DNA of 64,000 bases from Maritalea porphyrae (GTDB taxonomy: Bacteria; Pseudomonadota; Alphaproteobacteria; Rhizobiales; Devosiaceae), in NCBI RefSeq assembly GCF_030159895.1, contig NZ_BSNI01000002.1:2010306-2074305 (forward strand), written 5' to 3'. This document shows, one piece after another, positions 18,197-26,927 of the stretch. Made by a program: the position numbers and the translations under genes. The notes beneath the pieces are model-generated. The model had not been told where the DNA came from, searched no databases, and worked only from the letters and a program-made list of their open reading frames with translations. Within the stretch, counting starts at the first letter, position 1, and every line of letters starts with the position of its first letter.

Positions 18197-18586
18197 TTAC
18201 CAGCTTACAACTGTCCAGCCATCCAATTCGATGGGCTCACTCGTTAGTAGATATTTTTGTTCAACATCCACATTAGAATAAAGCCCAGCCACATTCTCAG
18301 TCGATATGCGACCAAATGCCGTTCTGAACAAAATGTCACGTGATCGCAGGTCCGCAAGATCGCCCAATGCAACTTTGTCTGTACCGACTTCGATATGCGT
18401 GTATCGAGTGCCACTGACAAAATCATCAATCCAGCTTTGCGCTTCACTAAAATGCGGCTTCATTGCGTATGAGGTATCAACAACCAGCAAGACCTGTTTC
18501 GGGTTTGTTGAATAATAGAAATGTGCGCCGCCCCAGGCGAAAACCTGGAGCAACACAAATGCGGTAAAAGACTTGATCCAAGCCAA
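18197..18586 (-). CDS. Small membrane-anchored protein with a degenerate VWA-like motif
   Basis: 129 residues. One N-terminal transmembrane or signal-anchor segment (about 5-25) is followed by QVLLVVDTSYAMKP, which resembles the first strand and MIDAS loop of a VWA domain, but with D37-T-S39-Y-A41 in place of DxSxS. The rest is too short for a full VWA domain (about 100 against about 180 residues). It begins one base after the VWA lipoprotein gene, so the two are almost certainly co-expressed. Family not recognised; function unknown. Confidence 0.7.
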   Translation of the reverse strand: MAWIKSFTAFVLLQVFAWGGAHFYYSTNPKQVLLVVDTSYAMKPHFSEAQSWIDDFVSGTRYTHIEVGTDKVALGDLADLRSRDILFRTAFGRISTENVAGLYSNVDVEQKYLLTSEPIELDGWTVVSW

Positions 18587-18587
18587 A

Positions 18588-20264
18588 TTACATCTCCGAA
18601 TTCAATAGGTTGCCAATGCGATAAGACGCAGAGCCAACGCTTGATTCAATATATGCGGCCTCAACAAGCCCAGCCATTTCTTTCAAATGGTCAGAAGACA
18701 ATTCATAAGCAATTGAGTGGATTGGAATGCGCGCATAACGCAATGTTTCTTTGACGGTCGCGAACTCCAAGCCTTCATTTGTCTCGCCGTCACTAAGGAC
18801 AAAAATCACGAGCTTATGGTCTGGGTTTGCCGCCGCAAAGTTCAGCAACTCATTGGCGGCAACAATTACACCGTTGTTTGTTGCAGTTGCGCCGCCAGCG
18901 ACCAGACTTTCCACTGCGCCGATAAACAATGATTTCTGCTGCAAATTGAACTGGCGAACTGGCAAATCGATATTCACCGAGTCGTTGTAGCTAATCAAAC
19001 CAATCGCATTGCTTGCAGCGATCAAATCAGAAGAATCAACCAAAGCCTGCTTGAGTTCTTTCAACCGCGAACCATCCATTGAGCCGGACACATCTGCCAC
19101 AAACATTGCCGCAATCGGCTTGCCACCAGACTTCTTGTCTTTCCAAAGCTTTTGCGCCTGTTGGATCAATGATCCATCTTCAATGTCGTAACTCGCTGTA
19201 TAGTCAGCGTTGTTGCCAAAACCAAACTTTGAAATCTCATTTTTGTTTGCTTCAATGAATTGATTGAAAGCTGCTAGAACTTCGCGTTCTGCTTCGTCCG
19301 CCTGCGGCAGGGCATAAAGTGGGCTGTCGTGGCGCACACCAAACGGCACAAACTCGTAATCCGCCATTCCGGTTACGTTGACCCAAGTTTGATGTTCCAT
19401 CACCAATGCATCAAGAACGCCACTGCCAACCGCAGCATCGCGCATTTGCAGCGTGTTTTGTGCCACAAAAGGCACACCGAGTTGGAATGCTTCAAACGCA
19501 CTCGCCACATCTGGCGAGAGGAACTCCACTTCGTCGCCTTGCGCAAACGAATGCAAAACCATCATCAAGAAGTTCAAACCGGTGCTTGATTGATATGGGT
19601 TCGTATACCCCATCGAAAACTCGCCGCTAGTTACCTCGGTAAGCAGTTTTTGAAGATCAAGCTTGCCATCTGTTGTCACAAGATCGAGTTTTGATTTGCG
19701 CACGACGATACCAGCGGTATTGGGCGCAGTGACTGGGTTGATTTCATCCGCAACCACGCCTTGAGACTCAATCATCTTGCCCCAAAGCTTGTTGGAAGGT
19801 GAAAATGCATCTGGCACATGCTTGTCAGCGAGAATGAACTGCGCCCCAAGCCCTGAAGGCATCTTACGGATTGCAACTTTTGCAAATTTGCCGTTGCTGA
19901 TCTTATTGTTTTGTCGATTAAAACGCTCGGCCAAATCATTATAGAGACCGTCGGTTCCCCTGCCTGACTTTTCAGAGCTGGTAAAAATCTCGACGGCTTC
20001 AACTGTCGCGCTATCATTTGCAGCAATGGTTATCGGATACTCGTCAATGTTCGGAAGCAGCGACAACAGGTTTGTCGGCGTTAATTCAATATTCGCGCGC
20101 ACACGGTTCTCTTGCCGAGAAGGTTTGATTTGCTCCTTCACAAGCTTGGCAATGTTCTCATGCGCCGCTTCAGTGGTTTCGATTGGTGCGCCGCCACAAG
20201 CAGACAGCGTCAACACGCCTGCAACTAGCGCGGTGCCCAAAAAGGATTTTGCCATCGTATTCAT
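18588..20264 (-). CDS. Lipoprotein fusing a solute-binding-like domain to a VWA domain
   Basis: 558 residues from the ATG at 20264, chosen for its AAGGAG site 8 bases upstream; a longer frame reaches 20393 but lacks one. Lipobox LSAC gives Cys23 as the lipid attachment site. Residues of about 80-340 look like a type II extracellular solute-binding fold (IEIFTSSEKSGRG-like opening, MGYTNPYQSSTGLNF). From about 385 there is a VWA domain with MIDAS D391-x-S393-x-S395 (ADVSGSMDG), the distal TNNG region and VLSDGETNEG. Proteins of this architecture are known but uncharacterised. Middle gene of a three-gene envelope cluster. Confidence 0.85.
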   Translation of the reverse strand: MNTMAKSFLGTALVAGVLTLSACGGAPIETTEAAHENIAKLVKEQIKPSRQENRVRANIELTPTNLLSLLPNIDEYPITIAANDSATVEAVEIFTSSEKSGRGTDGLYNDLAERFNRQNNKISNGKFAKVAIRKMPSGLGAQFILADKHVPDAFSPSNKLWGKMIESQGVVADEINPVTAPNTAGIVVRKSKLDLVTTDGKLDLQKLLTEVTSGEFSMGYTNPYQSSTGLNFLMMVLHSFAQGDEVEFLSPDVASAFEAFQLGVPFVAQNTLQMRDAAVGSGVLDALVMEHQTWVNVTGMADYEFVPFGVRHDSPLYALPQADEAEREVLAAFNQFIEANKNEISKFGFGNNADYTASYDIEDGSLIQQAQKLWKDKKSGGKPIAAMFVADVSGSMDGSRLKELKQALVDSSDLIAASNAIGLISYNDSVNIDLPVRQFNLQQKSLFIGAVESLVAGGATATNNGVIVAANELLNFAAANPDHKLVIFVLSDGETNEGLEFATVKETLRYARIPIHSIAYELSSDHLKEMAGLVEAAYIESSVGSASYRIGNLLNSEM

Positions 20265-20292
20265 CAAACCACTCCTTTGCGTCAGATGACGC

Positions 20293-21000
20293 CTAAATTT
20301 GAAATTTCTTGGCGCGTGCAGCGAGTTCACGGAGGCGCAATATTGCCTCTTCATGCTCAGCGTTACCAAGTTTTTGTATGTTGGCCACTTCAACCAGTGT
20401 TTCAGCCAAGGCTGTCAACAATGTTCGATTGGCCTCAATAATTTCGCGCATTTTGGTTCGCTGCGTATCGACAAGCTCAAGTCGACGTTCAATGGCAGCG
20501 TCAGCACCAACATCGGCTTTCGTTGCAACCAGATCGTCTCTATCAATGCCTGCAACGCTGCGTGCCACTACCACCAGGTCAGATAGATTTTGCACAACGA
20601 TGTTTTGCACCCTTTGTGCAATCTCAGCATGTGCGCTGACCGAAAGCGGGGAATCAGCAAATCGTTTGGTGATCACCTCATGGTAATCATCGACCATGCC
20701 GAGCAAACGTTCGGTTTGGCGCGAACCTTCTTCTTCGCCGATCTCGTTGAGATCATGCGAAATTGTGCGAATTTCCGCCAAAATGCGTTCGTAATTCGCT
20801 TGTTCCTTGGCCGCCAAAACACGCTGTTGGTCACGCTTTTCATACCCCAACAAATGATAGCTGAAAGGCACAGCAAACGCGGAGACAATAGAAAACGCCC
20901 CAAAACCTGCCAACACAACCAAGCTTGGCTGAAACCACCAATAGAACAACGGGATAATTGAGAGCGAAATCAGTAAAGCTGCCAATGATATTTTGCGCAC
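20293..21000 (-). CDS. Two-TM protein with a long helical/coiled-coil domain
   Basis: 235 residues from a GTG start. Two hydrophobic segments (about 6-24 and 27-50) precede a charged, almost wholly helical region (60-235) with heptad-like spacing of Leu, Ile and Val. There is no recognisable catalytic motif. The layout recalls XpaC-like proteins that accompany TelA in Firmicutes, but I see no convincing sequence match. It sits 28 bases upstream of the VWA lipoprotein and is the first gene of the triad, so it may be its inner-membrane partner. Confidence 0.75.
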   Translation of the reverse strand: MRKISLAALLISLSIIPLFYWWFQPSLVVLAGFGAFSIVSAFAVPFSYHLLGYEKRDQQRVLAAKEQANYERILAEIRTISHDLNEIGEEEGSRQTERLLGMVDDYHEVITKRFADSPLSVSAHAEIAQRVQNIVVQNLSDLVVVARSVAGIDRDDLVATKADVGADAAIERRLELVDTQRTKMREIIEANRTLLTALAETLVEVANIQKLGNAEHEEAILRLRELAARAKKFQI

Positions 21001-21116
21001 AATTCGCTCTGCCCCTTTTTCCTTGCCAACCGTATATTGGTTGAAAGCGGCATAAATTCAAGTCAATACCGAATTATCAAGAGCTAAATGCAGCTCCCAG
21101 CAATCGAAAGATGCGC

Positions 21117-22901
21117 CTACGCAACTTCAAAGTCTTGTGCATTTAGATCAAGCACCTCGTCGTTTGCTTCAAACACGACCTTTTTAAGCATTGCAGCTTT
21201 TGGATAGACGTGGCCAGCGTAGAACGCCGCCATTTTTAGCTTTGATTGCAAATAATCACTCGCGCCTTCTCGTTCTGACTTCTGAGACGCTGCAATGGCG
21301 GCATCGGCCATCACCCAAGCGCCCAGCGCAATGCCAAATAGCTCAAGCACATTCGCGGCCGCGGCCTGCGGCGAAAGGTCATTTCGTTCCACCAACCACT
21401 TTGTCACATTTTCGATAGTCTGAGCCGCGTCGTCGGCCATAGCAGATAGCTTTGTCCAATCTGCAACGGTGTTATTTTGCTGCTTCGCGTTTCGGGCGGT
21501 GTCTCGTATTTCTTGCACCAATTCTATTGCTGCTGCACCCTGATCTCGTTTGATCTTTCGGCCAACCAAGTCAAGCGCCTGGATGCCTGTTGTGCCCTCA
21601 TAAATAGTTGTAATTCTCGCATCACGGAAATACTGAGCAGCACCGGTTTCTTCGATAAAGCCCATGCCGCCGTGAATTTGCACGCCGAGCGACGAGGTAT
21701 CAACTGCAAGTTCGGTCGACCAACCTTTTACAACTGGAATAAGCAGATCTAAGCGTCGTTGGTAATATGCGCGTTTCTCAGCGTCTGGCGCTTTTTCTGC
21801 TAGATCTTCAGCGGCAGCAGCACGGTACGCGAGCACCCTCGCCGCTTCGGTACGCGCTTTCATCAAGCCTAGCATGCGCCGAATATCTGGATGTCCCATA
21901 ATTGTTTGTTCGGAGCCTTTTGGCGTTTGGCCCTGCTTGCGCTCTAGCGCATATTGAATTGCGTGTTGGGTTGCATGTTCTGAAATACCAACACCTTGAA
22001 GGCCAACCCCCAAACGCGCTGCATTCATCATTGTGAACATGTATTTGAGCCCATCATGAGGTTCGCCAACCAAATATCCGATCGCTCCGCCGTTTGTGCC
22101 ATATGCCATGGTGCATGTTGGACTAGCGTGTATGCCAAGCTTGTGCTCAATCGAGATACACTCAACATCATTCCTGTCGCCCAGACTGCCATCTGAATTG
22201 ACTAGAAATTTGGGTACAATAAACAGCGAAATGCCTTTCACCCCTTCGGGAGCATCAGGCAGGCGTGCCAACACCAAGTGGACAATATTGTCGCTCATAT
22301 CGTGCTCGCCATAAGTGATGAATATCTTTTGGCCCGAAATTAGATAATGATCACCGTTTGGAATAGCTTTGGAGGTAATAGCCGCAAGGTCAGAGCCCGC
22401 TTGTGGTTCAGTTAGGTTCATAGTGCCGGTCCACTCGCCTGTCACCAACTTCGGCAAAAACACTTCTTGAAGTTGCGCTGAGGCAAAGCCTGCAATTGAT
22501 TCGATTGCACCTTGGGTCAGCAAAGGGGCCAACATGAATGAGGTGTTTGCCGACGTAAACATTTCTTGGATGCTTGCATTCACCACCGCTGGCAGGCCCA
22601 TTCCGCCATGTTCAGCGCTCGTTTTCGGGCTGTTCCAACCCATCTCCACCAATTGTTTATAGGCATCTGCCCAGCCAGGCGCTGTTGCCACTTTGCCATC
22701 TGCAAAACTGGCTCCTTGTTGGTCACCAATGGTATTTAGCGGCGCTAACACCTCTTGCGAAAACTTTGCTGCTTCAGCCAAAATGGCTTCAACCATATCT
22801 GGTTGCGCATCCTCATATCCTGGAAGTTGGGCAATATCCTCTAGGCCACAAAGATTGTTCAGTGCGAACAACATGTCTTCAACAGGGGCTTTAAACGGCA
22901 T
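21117..22901 (-). CDS. Acyl-CoA dehydrogenase (long DmdC-like type)
   Basis: 594 residues, longer than classical short-chain acyl-CoA dehydrogenases, with the extra C-terminal helical domain typical of DmdC-like enzymes. Visible motifs are MNLTEPQAGSDL (FAD/substrate binding), KIFITYGEHD, the QIHGGMGFIEE stretch and YEGTTGIQALDL, whose Glu is the usual catalytic base position. It oxidises an acyl-CoA to the 2-enoyl-CoA. It lies directly downstream of the CoA ligase gene, so the two probably activate and oxidise the acid taken up by the adjacent importer. The exact chain length or substrate cannot be read from the sequence. Confidence 0.88.
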   Translation of the reverse strand: MPFKAPVEDMLFALNNLCGLEDIAQLPGYEDAQPDMVEAILAEAAKFSQEVLAPLNTIGDQQGASFADGKVATAPGWADAYKQLVEMGWNSPKTSAEHGGMGLPAVVNASIQEMFTSANTSFMLAPLLTQGAIESIAGFASAQLQEVFLPKLVTGEWTGTMNLTEPQAGSDLAAITSKAIPNGDHYLISGQKIFITYGEHDMSDNIVHLVLARLPDAPEGVKGISLFIVPKFLVNSDGSLGDRNDVECISIEHKLGIHASPTCTMAYGTNGGAIGYLVGEPHDGLKYMFTMMNAARLGVGLQGVGISEHATQHAIQYALERKQGQTPKGSEQTIMGHPDIRRMLGLMKARTEAARVLAYRAAAAEDLAEKAPDAEKRAYYQRRLDLLIPVVKGWSTELAVDTSSLGVQIHGGMGFIEETGAAQYFRDARITTIYEGTTGIQALDLVGRKIKRDQGAAAIELVQEIRDTARNAKQQNNTVADWTKLSAMADDAAQTIENVTKWLVERNDLSPQAAAANVLELFGIALGAWVMADAAIAASQKSEREGASDYLQSKLKMAAFYAGHVYPKAAMLKKVVFEANDEVLDLNAQDFEVA

Positions 22902-22941
22902 TCAAAATTCTCCTATGCGTTTCCAGCAGTCACCGGATACA

Positions 22942-24798
22942 TCAAGCACTTACGGCTTGTTCTTCATACAATGATTCAATTACTTCCGCATATGTTTCAT
23001 TGATCTTTGCTCGCCGTACTTTCAGCGTCGCGGTAACCTCGCCATCGTCATGGTCAAGCTCCTTGGTCAAAAGCCTAACCTTTTTGATTTGTTCGACACG
23101 CGCCAAACGCTCATTCAAGCGATGAACCTCATCATTGATCAATCTTACCACTGCCGGATTCTCCGCCAATGAGCGAAAAGTCGTATAGGTAATGCCAGCT
23201 TTTTCCGCCCAAACGCGCATTGTCTCAAAGTCAATTTGCACTAACCCGACCGGGTAAGGTCGCCTATCCGCAATGACAATGCATTCCTTGATGTAGGGTG
23301 ACGCTTTCATCGTGTTTTCAATAAGCGATGGCGTTAGGTTCTTACCCGCCGCGGTAATCATCACGTCTTTCTTGCGATCAACAATGGAAAACGAACCATC
23401 AGGATGTGATGCAGCTATGTCACCGGTGTGCAGCCAACCATCTACCAATGTTGATGAAGTCGCCTCAGGATTGCGATAGTAGCCTTTGAAAACTATTCCA
23501 CCCTTCACCAACAGTTCGCCATCGTCCGCTAATTTTGCCTCGACGCCTTCGGGAAAGAAACCAACGCGACCATCTGATTCTCCCCAATCAGGCTGCATGC
23601 AGGCAGCCCCAGTCGTTTCGGTCATACCCCAAATCTCGCAGATATTAACGCCAATGCCGCGAAAGAAAGTGAGCAAATCAAGCGAGATCGGTGCCGCCGC
23701 CGTAATTGCTATTTTCACTCGCCCTAGCCCGAGGAAGCTGCGCAAATGCCGATACACCAATACGTCCCAGAATTGATTGACTGCTCTTTGCCAAATTGTC
23801 CATTTGGACCTTGGGGTGTGCGATAGCCTCTCGGCAGAACGTAGCGCCATCTCAGATATCCAAGTCTGGATCGGGTGCGCTGTCTTAATGTGCACCATCA
23901 ATCCCGCTTGCATTTTTTCCCAAATACGCGGCACACCAAAAAACAAATCGGGTGCCGCATCACGCAAGTCGAGGGTGATGGTGCGCAAGCTCTCGCCAAA
24001 GTTCATAATGTGATTGGCGGCCAATGCATTGACCACCGTCATATCCTGTTCCGCAATATGGCAAAGCGGCAGATAGCTTAGGATGTTGGAGCCTTGCAGA
24101 ACATGACCACCAAAGAAATTGTCGATCAATTTCCCAGCAGCAAAATAGTTGCCATGGCTAATTTTCGCCGCTTTTGGTGCCCCAGTACTGCCCGAAGTAA
24201 ACACCATGAGCGCGGTATCTTCTGCCTTTGTGTCAGTTATCCGTGCTTCAATCTCTTTGGCATGCTGTTCAATGGCACTTCTTCCAATTTCAGCAAGGTC
24301 AGAGAAAGATTGCAGACCCAAAAACTCCTCGTCGTGCAAACCCTTAGGATCAAATACCATCAGCTTTTTGAGACGCGGCGTTTTGCCTTCCAACTCGACA
24401 ATTTTGTCAAATTGTTCTTGATCCTCAATAAACAAAAACTCTGTGTCAGACGCGTCAACCAAGTGGTGAATTTCAAAGGATGGGCTAGTTGGATACATCC
24501 CAACGACCGTCGCCCCCGCCGCCTGAATTGCGAACTGTGCCAATACCCACTCGCAGCGGTTTTCCGACAATATGCCGACTTTTGATCCGCGTTTGACGCC
24601 CATTTCAATTAGTGCTGCGGCCAGTTCGCGCGTCAACCGATCGACATCGGCCCAACTATATTCATTCCAAATCCCATACCGTTTCTGCCGGATGGCCACA
24701 CGATCAGGATTTGCTTTAGCAAGATTATGCACAACCGTATTGGCTGTTTTGAAAACGCCATCGCTATAATTCTGTGTCAGTGTTGCTGTTTGTGCCAT
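22942..24798 (-). CDS. AMP-forming long-chain-type acyl-CoA ligase
   Basis: 618 residues from the ATG at 24798, which has an AGGTGGG site; a GTG four codons upstream is less likely. Adenylate-forming enzyme signatures: the P-loop LMVFTSGSTGAPKAAKISH, EIWGMTETTG and the C-terminal GWLHTGDIAASHPDGSF with DRKKDVMITAAGKNLTP. It converts a carboxylic acid to its CoA thioester. The gene lies between livF and the acyl-CoA dehydrogenase, the last three forming one transcript with short gaps. Ligases of this FAA1-like group coupled to Liv-type transporters are common in alphaproteobacteria. Confidence 0.9.
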   Translation of the reverse strand: MAQTATLTQNYSDGVFKTANTVVHNLAKANPDRVAIRQKRYGIWNEYSWADVDRLTRELAAALIEMGVKRGSKVGILSENRCEWVLAQFAIQAAGATVVGMYPTSPSFEIHHLVDASDTEFLFIEDQEQFDKIVELEGKTPRLKKLMVFDPKGLHDEEFLGLQSFSDLAEIGRSAIEQHAKEIEARITDTKAEDTALMVFTSGSTGAPKAAKISHGNYFAAGKLIDNFFGGHVLQGSNILSYLPLCHIAEQDMTVVNALAANHIMNFGESLRTITLDLRDAAPDLFFGVPRIWEKMQAGLMVHIKTAHPIQTWISEMALRSAERLSHTPRSKWTIWQRAVNQFWDVLVYRHLRSFLGLGRVKIAITAAAPISLDLLTFFRGIGVNICEIWGMTETTGAACMQPDWGESDGRVGFFPEGVEAKLADDGELLVKGGIVFKGYYRNPEATSSTLVDGWLHTGDIAASHPDGSFSIVDRKKDVMITAAGKNLTPSLIENTMKASPYIKECIVIADRRPYPVGLVQIDFETMRVWAEKAGITYTTFRSLAENPAVVRLINDEVHRLNERLARVEQIKKVRLLTKELDHDDGEVTATLKVRRAKINETYAEVIESLYEEQAVSA

Positions 24799-24810
24799 AA
24801 ATTTGCCCAC

Positions 24811-25605
24811 CTAGCTCAACCAACGCTTGCGGCGCTTATAGTGCTTCACATCGCGAAAACTTGTTCGTTCGCTGCCCTCATCGCCGACACCCAAATAGAA
24901 GCTGCGCACATCTGGATCATCTCGTAGTTTTTCGGATCGGCCCTCCATTACTATCTGCCCGCTTTCCATGATGTAGGAATAGTCAGCGATGGAGAACGCA
25001 AGGTGTGCGTTTTGTTCGACAAGCAAAATCGTAATGCCATCGTCAGCATTTAGTCTGCGAATAGTATCGAAAATCTCGGTGATAATTTTTGGTGCCAACC
25101 CCAATGAAGGTTCATCCATCAAGATCATTTCAGGCGCCGCAATCATTGCCCGTCCAAAAGCAAGCATTTGCTGCTCGCCACCTGAAAGGTAACCGGCAAC
25201 CTGTTTGCGACGTTCTTTCAGGCGTGGAAAGAACGAGTATATCTTTTCATAGTCGGGTCGAATATTTCGGCCCTTGAGGGCATATGATGCCGCAACAAGA
25301 TTGTCGTCCACAGTCAGTTCTGAGAAAATCCGCCGGCCCTCCCGAATATGGAACAACCCTTGATGTACCAACGCATCCGCCGACAACTGCGCGATATTTT
25401 GATCTTTGAACCGAATACGTCCTTCCCGAACGTGTCCATTTTCAAGCTGAACCAGATTGGAAGCTGTTTTGAGTGTCGTCGTTTTCCCGGCACCGTTTGA
25501 ACCCAAAAGCGCAACAATTTTGCCTTTCGGGACGTCCAGCGACATACCGCGCAAAGCTTGCACCGTATGGTGATAAACAACATCGATGTTTTCAACACTC
25601 AGCAT
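24811..25605 (-). CDS. livF: Branched-chain amino acid-type ABC transporter ATPase LivF
   Basis: 264 residues. ATP-binding subunit: Walker A GSNGAGKTTT, signature LSGGEQQMLAFGRAM, Walker B ILMDEPSLGLAP and a switch His within LVEQNAHL. A basic tail of about 25 residues (ending KHYKRRKRWLS) extends past the usual LivF end at YLG; such a tail seems peculiar to LivF proteins beside CoA ligases. Works with LivG, LivH and LivM. It is separated from the upstream binding-protein gene by a stable hairpin. Confidence 0.92.
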   Translation of the reverse strand: MLSVENIDVVYHHTVQALRGMSLDVPKGKIVALLGSNGAGKTTTLKTASNLVQLENGHVREGRIRFKDQNIAQLSADALVHQGLFHIREGRRIFSELTVDDNLVAASYALKGRNIRPDYEKIYSFFPRLKERRKQVAGYLSGGEQQMLAFGRAMIAAPEMILMDEPSLGLAPKIITEIFDTIRRLNADDGITILLVEQNAHLAFSIADYSYIMESGQIVMEGRSEKLRDDPDVRSFYLGVGDEGSERTSFRDVKHYKRRKRWLS

Positions 25606-25640
25606 AATTGCAATTCGCCAACTCGTTGTTTGCTATAGGG

Positions 25641-25666
25641 GCGGCGCAACAGACAGGCTGCGCCGC
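25641..25666 (-). other. Intercistronic hairpin after the Liv-type binding-protein gene
   Basis: GCGGCGCA and TGCGCCGC form a perfect 8-bp stem with a 10-base loop, 12 bases after the stop codon of the substrate-binding protein gene. No T-run follows on the minus strand, so it is not a standard terminator. Such hairpins usually protect the upstream message from 3' decay, raising binding protein over membrane subunits. Confidence 0.6.
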
Positions 25667-25678
25667 TTCTTCTAATTG

Positions 25679-26905
25679 TTAGACTTCCAACCAATCCGAA
25701 GTTGGCGTGAAAAGCTTGCTCTCAGCAGAGTATTGATAGACACGCCCAATGCCGATTTTGTTGTTTTTGATCGTTGCATTGGGGCCAAAGAATCCACCCG
25801 TGTCGTGGTCTTTGATTTCGGAAAGCATAGCCGCTGCATTATCCGCAGTTAGCTCTTTGCCCGCTTCCGCCGTTTTAGCCAGTGTGAGAGCCAAAAGGTC
25901 AAGCGACAGCATCGCCTGCAGACCCCAAGTCGGCATATAGTTCTCAAGCGGTGTGCCAGCAAAATGCTCTTTCGAGAAGGCTGCCATTTGTTGGTAACGT
26001 GGTGCATCTTCTGAATCATAGAAATAGCGGTACGGCATCACACCCTGATAGCCATCAAGGAATGGCCCTGCTTCCGCAGTCACCCGATCCGCGATCAACT
26101 TTTCCATGCCCCAGAATGTGCCCATAAACTTCGTAGGCAATCCAAATTGTCGAGCGCCACCAATCAGTTGTGGCCAGACGCCGGTTACATAGCCCTGCAA
26201 AATACAATATTCAGCGTCGGCTTGTGCAAGTTTGGTCACATGGGTAGCAACATCAGCACCCTGCGGCTTGGTCGCCTCAATCAACTTGACTTCAATGCCC
26301 AATTCGGCTGCGCGTTTCTTGCCAAACTCAATCGGGTCGAGACCAAATTCGGTGTTTGAATGAATAAAGGCAACTGACTTGCCACCTTCCGCCGCGATGT
26401 TCTGCAACAGAATATCAAACTGATCTTCGTAAGTCGGGCCAGCCATGAACTGATATGGGTTAGTTTCAGGGTTCGCCAGTTCTGAAGCGAAAGAGGTTGA
26501 CGACATCAACCGTGCCTGCTCGCCTTTTAATTCAGGTGCCACAAGCTTCATGAAACCGGTAGAATCGCCAAAATAGCCGATCACCGCGTCGCCTTCTGAT
26601 GCCAACAGGCGTTGGTAGTTCGCCAGCGCATTTTGCGCCACATAACCTGAATCTTCCACTGCGACCTTAATCGGCACGCCGCCGATGCCACCGGCTTGGT
26701 TGGTGAATGCTTCAAACATCTTCAACGATGGCGCAATCAACTGCCCCGCCGTTGCAAATGGTCCCGTCATCGGCAACGACGCACCAATGATGTAATGTGA
26801 AGGTTGCGCTCGAACGATCGCCGGCATTGCCAAACTTGCCGCGCCCGCTGCCGCTGCAGACTTGATAAATCTGCGTCGTGAAATACTGCTCTTACCTAAA
26901 GTCAT
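25679..26905 (-). CDS. Liv-type ABC transporter substrate-binding protein (Tat-exported)
   Basis: 408 residues. The N-terminus SISRRRFIKSAAAAG is a twin-arginine signal, with cleavage likely near AIVRAQ. The mature part is a type I periplasmic-binding fold (Peripla_BP_6): ASLPMTGPFATAGQ, VIGYFGDSTGFM and VAFIHSNTEFG. A very strong AAAGGAGGAGACAAT ribosome-binding site precedes the ATG. Members of this group bind amino acids, amides or various organic and aromatic acids. The linked CoA ligase argues for a carboxylic acid rather than leucine. Gene order is livG-livH-livM-SBP-livF. Confidence 0.92.
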   Translation of the reverse strand: MTLGKSSISRRRFIKSAAAAGAASLAMPAIVRAQPSHYIIGASLPMTGPFATAGQLIAPSLKMFEAFTNQAGGIGGVPIKVAVEDSGYVAQNALANYQRLLASEGDAVIGYFGDSTGFMKLVAPELKGEQARLMSSTSFASELANPETNPYQFMAGPTYEDQFDILLQNIAAEGGKSVAFIHSNTEFGLDPIEFGKKRAAELGIEVKLIEATKPQGADVATHVTKLAQADAEYCILQGYVTGVWPQLIGGARQFGLPTKFMGTFWGMEKLIADRVTAEAGPFLDGYQGVMPYRYFYDSEDAPRYQQMAAFSKEHFAGTPLENYMPTWGLQAMLSLDLLALTLAKTAEAGKELTADNAAAMLSEIKDHDTGGFFGPNATIKNNKIGIGRVYQYSAESKLFTPTSDWLEV

Positions 26906-26927
26906 ATTGTCTCCTCCTTTTAATCAC

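Noticed and set aside
20265-20393. Forty-three extra N-terminal residues on the VWA lipoprotein
   Set aside because: They would bury the lipoprotein signal inside the protein and overlap the upstream gene, while the ATG at 20264 has AAGGAG at ideal distance.
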